NCBI GenBank assembly: GCA_003219095.1
Contig: QHPM01000303.1
Location: 1-13,557 of the forward strand
DNA length: 13,557 bases
Direction: 5' to 3'
Source: Verrucomicrobiota bacterium
GTDB lineage: Bacteria; Verrucomicrobiota; Verrucomicrobiia; Chthoniobacterales; UBA10450
The position numbers were made by a program, and so were the translations under genes. The notes beneath the pieces were generated by a model, which saw nothing but the letters and a program-made list of their open reading frames with translations, made no database searches and had not been told where the DNA came from. Of this stretch, positions 7,741 to 13,557 are shown in pieces. Every line of letters begins with the position of its first letter. Position 1 is the stretch's first letter.

Positions 7741-8617
7741 CCACGCGCAAGGTTGCTTTGCCGGTGGAACTCTCCAGCTTCGAATTTTTTCCGCGCCACA
7801 GAATTTTCCCCGAAGCCTTGCCGCTGACGTGCTCCCGCCATTGTTTCGGCAGCCATTCCTCAATGGGGACGCGTTCAAAGCTAAAAGTGAAATCGACGCT
7901 CCGATCCCCGCCCGTTCCCGCGGTCCCTGCAGCGTGAATGCTGCCACTCGCGTCGCCACCCGGCCGTAGATCAAGATTGTAAAGTGTGAGCAATTTCCTG
8001 GTGATGAGCAGATGCGTATCGCGCAATTGCAAATTCGGAATCAGCGCCATCTTTAAGGTTCCGCCGCTCGCTTGATAGTTGAAGTCCCGGCCATGGGGCG
8101 TGATGGCGAGGCGCGTGCCGAAGAATCCGCCTTTCTCGCCCCGAAAACGCCAGGTCACGTCGGCCGGATTCGCTTCGACGCGCTTGAGATAAACGCGCCG
8201 CGGGAGGAAAACGTGGAACCAGGGTTTGGCCGGGCTCGGCTCCGGAATGGGCGTGTAGGTTTGGATTTCGACTTCGCCTGAATCGATATGGACGTCGTCG
8301 AGCTGCCAGCGCCTGAAGAATGCGCCCCATGGATTAAACCGGGCGGTGATGCCTTGCGCATCGATCGCGCGGAGCGCCTTGCGGCCGCTGTCAGCTTGAA
8401 ATCGGTCCGACGCCGCGGTGAGAAAACCTTTGCGATGAATCGGCGCGTAGTGTCCGTCCGGGAAATGCAACCCTTTGGCCGTCTCTTTTTCTAATTCCGC
8501 GCGAAAACGATCGCTTTCGATGTAGTGACTCAACTGCGGATTGAGCCAGGCGATTCCAATCGCGCCAAGGATTAGCAAAGCTGCAACCGCTGCGACCACC
8601 CAACCTTTGCGCCGCAT
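7673..8617 (-). CDS. AsmA-like membrane-anchored envelope protein, N-terminal part
   Basis: The 314-residue frame starts with a membrane segment (WVVAAVAALLILGAIGIAWL), so the rest should lie in the periplasm. The body is rich in short beta-strand patterns typical of AsmA/TamB-like proteins that act between the membranes (ITARFNPWGAFFRRWQLDDV, YLKRVEANPADVTWRF, FERVPIEEWLPKQW, VSGKASGKILWRGKNSKLES). Homology to that family is by pattern and moderate. After ATLRVDGG near 7735 the sequence stops looking conserved and ends with LFLRPSVELSESGNQKHRN, while the conserved tail continues in the next frame (7369-7740). The start lies 7 bases past the amidohydrolase stop, so the two genes share an operon. 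Confidence 0.7.
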   Translation of the reverse strand: MRRKGWVVAAVAALLILGAIGIAWLNPQLSHYIESDRFRAELEKETAKGLHFPDGHYAPIHRKGFLTAASDRFQADSGRKALRAIDAQGITARFNPWGAFFRRWQLDDVHIDSGEVEIQTYTPIPEPSPAKPWFHVFLPRRVYLKRVEANPADVTWRFRGEKGGFFGTRLAITPHGRDFNYQASGGTLKMALIPNLQLRDTHLLITRKLLTLYNLDLRPGGDASGSIHAAGTAGTGGDRSVDFTFSFERVPIEEWLPKQWREHVSGKASGKILWRGKNSKLESSTGKATLRVDGGLFLRPSVELSESGNQKHRN

Positions 8618-8624
8618 GTTTGCG

Positions 8625-10037
8625 CTACGGTGCCGGTGCGGTCAAAAGATCATTCGCAGAATAGAGTACACCATTTTTCATCACACTCTCAATATCCGAA
8701 GCGTGCGCGATGTCGTCGGCCGGATTGGAATTCAGGATTACGAGATCGGCGAACGATCCCTTTTCTATTCTACCGATATGCGCGCCGGTTTCGCCGCCGA
8801 ACAATTGCGCGGCGTTCGAAGTAGCACATTGCAGAATCTGCATCGGCGTCAGCCCGGCTTCCTTCATTAACTGAAACTCGCGGAACAAAGCCGGCCCGTG
8901 AATGGTGCCGATGTTTCCGGCGTCGGTGCCGGCTGCGATCGTAACTCCCGCATCCTCCAGTGTTTTTAGATTCTTGAAGGCGACGTCGTAGGTTTTCTTG
9001 ATGCGCTCGAGCGCCTCCTCCGGCTTGGCCAGCGCGGTCTTGATCCGCTCGGGCAGTTTGTCCGGCGGAATTTTCCTGACGTCGAGCGACGCGATCACTT
9101 CCGGATTGCCCCACGCTTTTTCTTCAGGCGTAAGGTTGAGTCTATTGGCGAAGGTGCGGCCATAGCGCTCGAAGACGACAAGTGTCGGACACAAAATCGT
9201 ATGTCGATCCTTTAGCAGCTTCACGAACGCGTCGTCTATCGGCTTGTCAACGACGCTGTGGACCAGGACATCAGCGCCTTCCTCCACGGCGGCGCGCGCC
9301 GTTTCCAGTTCGGTCGCGTGAACGGCCACACGAATTTTGTGGGCGTGGCTTTCTTCAATCGTGGCGCGAACGATCGGCCGGAACGAATCAACCGGATGAT
9401 CCGGGTCGACGATGTACCAAATTTTTACCAGATCCGCATTTTGCGTGGCCAGTTTGCGCACGAACTCGCGCGCTTGATCCGGCGTGTCGATCTTGACGAT
9501 CGGCGGATCGCCCAGATCAAGTTTTTCGCGCGAGACGCTGGAAATTAACGGGCCTGCTACGGCCACACGCGGCGCCTTCGCGGTCGTATTGGCAATCTTG
9601 CGAACCTCGAAATTCCACATCGGACCGCCGACATCGACCACGCTGGTAATGCCGCAACGCAAATAACGCGCAAAAGTGTCGGATAGATGCGATTTAATCC
9701 AGGCTACTTCATCCCTGTACGGCCTGACGCTGTTGAGATCGGCGCCATCTGGTCGGGTAAAAAGATCGCCGGACTGAAAGAAATGGACGTGAGTATCGAT
9801 ACTGCCGGGAAGGATGAATTTCCCGGCGCATTCGACCCAGCGCGAACCAACTGGAACACCGCTTTCCCTGCGGCTAGCAACGCTCTCGATCTTGTCGCCA
9901 TTGATTACGAGAACTGCATTCTCGGTGATTTTGCCGTCTGCGGGATTAATCACAGTGCCGCCGACGAGAGAAATTTTCTGAGCGAACGCGCTACTCGCCA
10001 GAACCAATTCAAGCATGAAAAGAGCGATTCGATTCAT
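8625..10037 (-). CDS. Secreted metal-dependent amidohydrolase
   Basis: It belongs to the imidazolonepropionase/prolidase-like branch of the amidohydrolase superfamily; the substrate is unknown. The 470-residue product has a signal peptide (MNRIALFMLELVLASSAFAQ) and a small beta domain made of both ends (KISLVGGTVINPADGKI and KGSFADLVILNSNPADDI). The TIM-barrel metal ligands are all in place: H83 and H85 in DTHVHF, the candidate carboxylated lysine K205 in LVKIW, H240 in AVHATE, H260 in LVHSVVD, and D372 in AAGTDAG. The start overlaps the permease stop by ATGA, which suggests translational coupling. Enzymes of this group are often peptidases or lactonases, but nothing in the sequence decides which. 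Confidence 0.93.
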   Translation of the reverse strand: MNRIALFMLELVLASSAFAQKISLVGGTVINPADGKITENAVLVINGDKIESVASRRESGVPVGSRWVECAGKFILPGSIDTHVHFFQSGDLFTRPDGADLNSVRPYRDEVAWIKSHLSDTFARYLRCGITSVVDVGGPMWNFEVRKIANTTAKAPRVAVAGPLISSVSREKLDLGDPPIVKIDTPDQAREFVRKLATQNADLVKIWYIVDPDHPVDSFRPIVRATIEESHAHKIRVAVHATELETARAAVEEGADVLVHSVVDKPIDDAFVKLLKDRHTILCPTLVVFERYGRTFANRLNLTPEEKAWGNPEVIASLDVRKIPPDKLPERIKTALAKPEEALERIKKTYDVAFKNLKTLEDAGVTIAAGTDAGNIGTIHGPALFREFQLMKEAGLTPMQILQCATSNAAQLFGGETGAHIGRIEKGSFADLVILNSNPADDIAHASDIESVMKNGVLYSANDLLTAPAP

Positions 10038-11170
10038 AAGCCGAGAGTATCGCCTGCTGATTCGGTGCGGACAATTCGATCGGCCTCGCGTTCGAGCGAC
10101 TTGTAATCGACCTCTCGCGGGCGAAGATAAAATTCTTCGATAACAATTTTGGTCAACGCCGCTGCGGGCAAAGCCAGAATGGCGCCGGCCAGCCCAAAGA
10201 GCCAGCCCATCGCGACGGTAAAAAACAAAATAAGGACCGGATTTAGTCGCATTTCTTTTCCAAGAATGTAAGGCACGAGGAAATTCACCTCGATCTGTTG
10301 CACGAATAAGATTGCCGCCAACGCGAGCCAGAATTTCGTCACGCTAATGCTTAAAGCGACGAACATTATCGGGAACGCGACCAGCACGGGTCCAATGTTT
10401 GGCAAGAATTCGCCGAAAAACGCAAGCACGCCGAAAACGAATGCCGGCTGTACTCCCACTGCCCACAATAAAATGCCGGTGGACGCACCAGTGATGACGC
10501 CATTGATGGCGACGCCACGCGCCCACGCCGTCATTTGTTCCATCATCCGGATGAGAGTACGCCGCGCCTTTTCACGATGGCGATCTGGTATTACCGCCAG
10601 ATAACCAACGATCAGCGGCCGCGGATTTGAAAGCACAAAAATCAGAAGCAGAACGGCAAAAACGAAAACAAAAACGCCGCCGACGACACCGATGGTTGAA
10701 CGCAGAAGCACGTTCGCCATTGTGCCGGCCTGGTTGCCCACCGTGGCGGCAATCTGGTCGGCCTGCGGCAGGGCGTTTTGCAACGCGGGATAGCGCTCGG
10801 CGAAATCGGCGATATGGGCACGAATTGATTGCCAGGCGTCAGGGGCGCGTTGGATCAACAATTGCAATTCATCCGTAAAAGTCGGCACCGCTACTGCAAC
10901 GACCAAGACCACGATTGTGGCCAGCGCGATTAGGACAAGAGCCACGCCAGCCGGCCGAGGGACGCGTTGGCGCTCCAGATAAACGACGATCGGATTCAGC
11001 ACCATCGCCAACAAGATCACGATTCCGAAAAGCAACAGGACCGGCACGAGCGCGCGCAGAAGGAGCCAGCCAGCGATCAGGAGGACAATCAGGATGAGAA
11101 GCCGGCGCCCGTCCCGGTAAGCGAAGGGACCGAGTTCGTCGTGTTTCTCCTGCGGTGTTGAATTTGTCAT
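10034..11170 (-). CDS. AI-2E family (PerM-like) membrane permease
   Basis: This is an inner-membrane protein of 378 residues with about seven to eight membrane segments: a pair at 22-60, one at 74-97, one at 158-181, then several between 218 and 342. A soluble stretch (98-155) lies between the third and fourth, as is usual for the family. Signatures are FFGEFLPNIGPVLVAFP (251-267) and EVNFLVPYILGKEMRLNPVL (294-313). The family was named for autoinducer-2 export (TqsA), but members also include PerM/YdiK and sodium/proton antiporters, so the solute cannot be stated. It is first in a three-gene operon with the amidohydrolase and AsmA-like genes. Its ATG overlaps the stop of an ORF6N gene remnant by ATGA. 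Confidence 0.93.
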   Translation of the reverse strand: MTNSTPQEKHDELGPFAYRDGRRLLILIVLLIAGWLLLRALVPVLLLFGIVILLAMVLNPIVVYLERQRVPRPAGVALVLIALATIVVLVVAVAVPTFTDELQLLIQRAPDAWQSIRAHIADFAERYPALQNALPQADQIAATVGNQAGTMANVLLRSTIGVVGGVFVFVFAVLLLIFVLSNPRPLIVGYLAVIPDRHREKARRTLIRMMEQMTAWARGVAINGVITGASTGILLWAVGVQPAFVFGVLAFFGEFLPNIGPVLVAFPIMFVALSISVTKFWLALAAILFVQQIEVNFLVPYILGKEMRLNPVLILFFTVAMGWLFGLAGAILALPAAALTKIVIEEFYLRPREVDYKSLEREADRIVRTESAGDTLGL

Positions 11171-11313
11171 GAATGGAATCCGATGCGGCGCTTCGGCTTT
11201 TCGGATCGCGTCATTAATTCGCGGATGGCATCGAATACGATCTTGAATTGGTCATCGTATTTTTTCTCCCAGGTTAGCCGGTTGGCGGCGGCGGTCTCAC
11301 ATTCTGCGATACA
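11167..11313 (-). pseudogene. 3' remnant of an ORF6N-domain (phage-type) gene
   Basis: This minus-strand frame is too short for gene callers. It reads LTWEKKYDDQFKIVFDAIRE, then LMTRSEKPKRRIGFHS and a stop. That is the characteristic C-terminal end of ORF6N-domain proteins as I recall it (EKKYDxQFKxVFDAIRxLM, then a basic RRIGF tail). The similarity covers 11277-11167; upstream the frame meets a stop at 11316-11314 and the DNA-binding ORF6N domain itself is missing. ORF6N genes are typical of prophages and plasmids and are common as scattered copies in Verrucomicrobiota. Its stop overlaps the permease start codon. Confidence 0.65.
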
Positions 11314-11628
11314 TTATGGAGTCGCTCGCCCAATCGCGCGTGTGGTCCAACACTCTTGCTCGGCCGCAATCCAATCCAGATGATCGACAATTTTCTTCGT
11401 TAATGGCACAGGTTGTTGCGGTAACCGACGCGAGGCCACGCCTCTTTTGAAAACAATACCAGACCACTCTAGCCTGGTTAAAGCGGCGGACGAGGTGATG
11501 AAAGTCGGCGTCAGGCTTCATCGATTTCTTCTATCACCTCGGTCCTAATTTGAACAGCGGTCGTTTCCCGAACGAACCCGCCGCTACTTGCGAATTGGCG
11601 TTCTTCATCTACAATAGGCGCTTCGTTT
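11171..11628. other. Divergent intergenic region between the permease operon and rpsO
   Basis: This stretch of about 460 bases holds the ORF6N remnant on the minus strand (11167-11313) and a candidate rpsO promoter near its right end. A further minus-strand frame without a start codon (11317-11517) reads LEWSGIVFKRGVAS and PLTKKIVDHLDWIAAEQECW before a stop; I do not recognise it and it may be the relic of another gene. Promoters for both directions are expected here. Confidence 0.6.
11588..11615 (+). promoter_or_regulatory. Candidate rpsO promoter
   Basis: TTGCGA (11588-11593) and TACAAT (11610-11615) are 16 bases apart. Transcription would begin near 11622, only a few bases before the rpsO ATG at 11629, giving an almost leaderless message; that fits the lack of a good Shine-Dalgarno sequence. 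The same TACAAT hexamer occurs before pnp at 12000-12005, but without a matching -35 box. Confidence 0.4.
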
Positions 11629-11892
11629 ATGGCTGAGAACACGGAAACGGTGGATCTCAAGGAGTTCCAACTGCATGAGAAGGACACGGGCAGCGCTGAC
11701 GTCCAAGTCGCGTTGCTGACGCAACGGATCGCGCAATTGACCGAACACCTCAAGACCAACGCGAAGGACCATTCTTCGCGGCGCGGCCTTTTGAAAATGG
11801 TCGCGCAGCGCCGCAGCCTGCTCGATTATCTCAACCGCTCGAAAACCGAGCGCTATAAAAAGGTGATCGACAAGCTGAACCTGCGGAAGTAA
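11629..11892 (+). CDS. rpsO: 30S ribosomal protein S15
   Basis: This primary 16S rRNA-binding protein organises the central domain of the small subunit. The 87-residue product is close to the usual 88-89. It shows the four-helix S15 pattern: [58 protein letters not shown] and [14 protein letters not shown]. The rRNA-contact residues H-DTGS and DHSSRRGL are present. It precedes pnp, the order found in very many bacteria. In E. coli S15 represses its own translation; no comparable pseudoknot was identified here. Confidence 0.98.
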   Translation: MAENTETVDLKEFQLHEKDTGSADVQVALLTQRIAQLTEHLKTNAKDHSSRRGLLKMVAQRRSLLDYLNRSKTERYKKVIDKLNLRK

Positions 11893-11898
11893 CCGCAG
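11881..11898 (+). terminator. Hairpin spanning the rpsO stop codon
   Basis: CTGCGG and CCGCAG form a perfect 6-base stem; the loop AAGTAA contains the last base pairs of the coding region and the TAA stop. TTT follows. E. coli has a terminator hairpin at a similar place between rpsO and pnp, so attenuation or RNA processing is possible. The stem is short and the T-run weak. Confidence 0.35.
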
Positions 11899-11930
11899 TT
11901 TCCGCATCGAAGCCGACGAAAATAAAACTG

Positions 11931-11956
11931 CAAGGCCAGGCCGAAAAGGCACCTTG
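11931..11956 (+). terminator. Possible second hairpin in the rpsO-pnp gap
   Basis: CAAGG pairs with CCTTG, and inside it GCC pairs with GGC around a GAAAA loop; GGTTTTAGGTTT follows. It could be a weak terminator of rpsO or a processing site in the pnp leader. The internal mismatches keep confidence low. Confidence 0.3.
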
Positions 11957-12036
11957 GGTTTTAGGTTTCAGGGCCGAACCAGGTTTCGGAATTGACACCT
12001 ACAATCAGGGTGACCGGCCTGGATTCTCGCACATCC

Positions 12037-12043
12037 AGGAGAG
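12037..12043 (+). promoter_or_regulatory. Strong ribosome binding site of pnp
   Basis: AGGAGAG stands five bases before ATG 12049. It is the clearest Shine-Dalgarno sequence in the window and fixes the pnp start. Confidence 0.85.
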
Positions 12044-12048
12044 TAAAA

Positions 12049-13557
12049 ATGCAACACAAGGTCACGGCGCAAATAGGCGCCAATTCTATCTTTATTGAAA
12101 GCGGCAAGATCGCGAAACTGTCCGACGGATCCGTCATAGTTTCTTGCGGTGAAACCATCGTCCTGGCGAGCGCAGTCTCGGCCACGACCATTAAGGAAGG
12201 TCAGGACTTTTTTCCCCTGACGGTCGATTACCGCGAAAAAGCGGCAGCGGCGGGAAAATTTCCCGGCGGTTATTTCAAACGCGAAGGGCGCCCGACGGAA
12301 AAAGAAACGCTCACCTCGCGCATGACGGACCGGCCGCTGCGTCCGCTCTTCCCGCAAGGTTATTTCTACGACACCCAGGTCATCTCGATTTTGCTCAGCG
12401 CCGATGGCGAAAATGATCCGGATATTTTGTCGATGAACGGTGCGTCAGCGGCACTGACCGTTTCCGACATTCCATTCAGAGGGCCGATCGGCGCGGTCCG
12501 CATTGGGCGAGTGAACGGTGAGTTCGTCGCGAATCCAACTCACGCCGAGCGGGTCCAGAGCGATCTAGATCTGATTTATGTCGGCACGGAAAACGATGTC
12601 ATCATGATCGAAGGTGCCGCCAATGAATTGCCGGAAGCGGAGTTCGTGAAAGCGTTGGAGTTTGCCCATGGCCACGCGCGCGAGATGATTCGCGCGCAAA
12701 AAGAACTGGCGGCACAAGTTGGGAAGCCGAAGCGCGAGATGCCGCTGCTGAGCGTAAAACCGGAACTGCTCGAAATCGCCTATCAGGTCGCAGGGGATCG
12801 CATTGAGGGGGCACTTTACACGCAGGGGAAAGTTGCGCGCTCGAAGGCGGTGCAAGCGTTACGCGAGGAAGTGAAGGCGGCGATGCTGCAAAAATATCCC
12901 GAGGCGGATGATTTCGCCATTTCGCAGGCCTTCGACTACGTCCAGAAGAAAGCGTTCCGCGTCAGTGTTCTGGAAAAACAGAAGCGGATGGATGGACGCG
13001 GCTATCAGGATTTACGGCAAATCAGCTGCGAAGTTGGGGTGCTGCCACGCGCGCACGGCTCAGCCATTTTTCAGCGCGGCGAAACGCAGGCCCTCGCCCT
13101 TGCCACGCTCGCCCCGATCGAGGAAGCGCAAATGATCGATGCCTACGGCGGCGGCGAACAATCGAAACGGTTTTTGCTGCACTACAATTTCCCGCCGTTC
13201 TCAGTCGGCGAAACTGGAAGGTTTGGCGGAGCGAGCCGGCGCGAGATCGGCCACGGGGCCTTGGCGGAACGTTCCCTCGAGCCGGTGGTGCCGAGCGAAA
13301 ACGATTTTCGTTATGCCATCCGTATTTCCAGCGAAGTAATGGAATCGAATGGCTCGACTTCGATGGCGAGCGTGTGCGGCGGAATGCTCGCCCTCATGGA
13401 CGCGGGGGTGCCGGTGAAAGATGTGGTCGCCGGAATTTCCGTCGGTCTCGTTACCGAATACGAAAACGATCAACTGAAACGTTACGAGTTGCTCACCGAT
13501 ATCATCGGTTCCGAGGACCATTTCGGTGACATGGATTTTAAACTTTGCGGCACGGCC
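12049..13557 (+). CDS. pnp: Polynucleotide phosphorylase, 3' end outside the window
   Basis: PNPase degrades RNA 3' to 5' with phosphate and is part of the RNA degradosome in many bacteria. The frame is open from ATG 12049 to the window end, 503 codons of about 700. The first RNase PH-like domain carries DFFPLTVDYREKAAAAGKFP and SRMTDRPLRPLFP; an all-helical linker follows. The second, catalytic RNase PH domain starts near KRMDGRGYQDLRQIS and contains FQRGETQALALATL, FLLHYNFPPFSVGETG and ESNGSTSMASVCGGMLALMD. GSEDHFGDMDFK near the end holds the conserved acidic pair (D490 and D496). The KH and S1 RNA-binding domains must lie beyond the window. It follows rpsO by 156 bases. Confidence 0.97.
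   Translation, partial: MQHKVTAQIGANSIFIESGKIAKLSDGSVIVSCGETIVLASAVSATTIKEGQDFFPLTVDYREKAAAAGKFPGGYFKREGRPTEKETLTSRMTDRPLRPLFPQGYFYDTQVISILLSADGENDPDILSMNGASAALTVSDIPFRGPIGAVRIGRVNGEFVANPTHAERVQSDLDLIYVGTENDVIMIEGAANELPEAEFVKALEFAHGHAREMIRAQKELAAQVGKPKREMPLLSVKPELLEIAYQVAGDRIEGALYTQGKVARSKAVQALREEVKAAMLQKYPEADDFAISQAFDYVQKKAFRVSVLEKQKRMDGRGYQDLRQISCEVGVLPRAHGSAIFQRGETQALALATLAPIEEAQMIDAYGGGEQSKRFLLHYNFPPFSVGETGRFGGASRREIGHGALAERSLEPVVPSENDFRYAIRISSEVMESNGSTSMASVCGGMLALMDAGVPVKDVVAGISVGLVTEYENDQLKRYELLTDIIGSEDHFGDMDFKLCGTA

Noticed and set aside
11297..11521. Minus-strand 74-codon frame starting MKPDADFHHL
   Set aside because: Cys- and Arg-rich without motif; it overlaps another equally open frame, so coding cannot be supported.

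Overview
The window looks like a chromosomal segment of a soil-type Verrucomicrobiota bacterium, most likely near Chthoniobacterales. This is an inference. It rests on a secreted PEP-CTERM protein, on REP-type palindromes whose translations (TGVSPV, TGKMPV) I remember as recurrent in verrucomicrobial proteins, and on the style of a RAYT transposase. No rRNA, tRNA or CRISPR array was seen.

Layout: a PEP-CTERM protein gene lies on the + strand at the left end (168-1010). A long minus-strand block follows, from about 11170 down to 1142. In transcription order it holds an AI-2E family permease, a secreted amidohydrolase, an AsmA-like envelope protein with a broken frame, a small CDGSH iron-sulfur protein, a secreted NlpC/P60-like protein, a SufE family protein and carB. 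The first three form a tight operon, with an ATGA overlap and then a 7-base gap. The rest are spaced by about 100-400 bases and may be separate units. At the right end, on the + strand, rpsO and pnp stand in the usual ribosomal protein S15 / polynucleotide phosphorylase order; pnp runs off the window after 503 codons.

The most striking feature is carB. Its frame is open for 1339 codons, although E. coli CarB has 1073 residues. The excess is almost entirely two in-frame insertions of repeat DNA. The first (3001-3735) is a complete REP-associated tyrosine transposase with its HUH and tyrosine motifs, bracketed by inverted doublets of REP hairpins. It lies in a loop of the oligomerisation region between the two ATP-grasp halves. 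Removing exactly 735 bases restores a normal-looking CarB frame. The second (about 2120-2227) is a 36-codon cluster of small palindromes in the second ATP-grasp half. Without both, CarB would be about 1058 residues. The synthetase therefore appears to carry a mobile-element protein as an internal passenger.

Other signs of repeat and element activity are two copies of an 84-85 base inverted-repeat element between genes (5212-5295, 7273-7357), a lone half copy after carB (1093-1120), the 3' remnant of an ORF6N-domain gene whose stop overlaps the permease start, and an apparent frame-breaking deletion in the AsmA-like gene.
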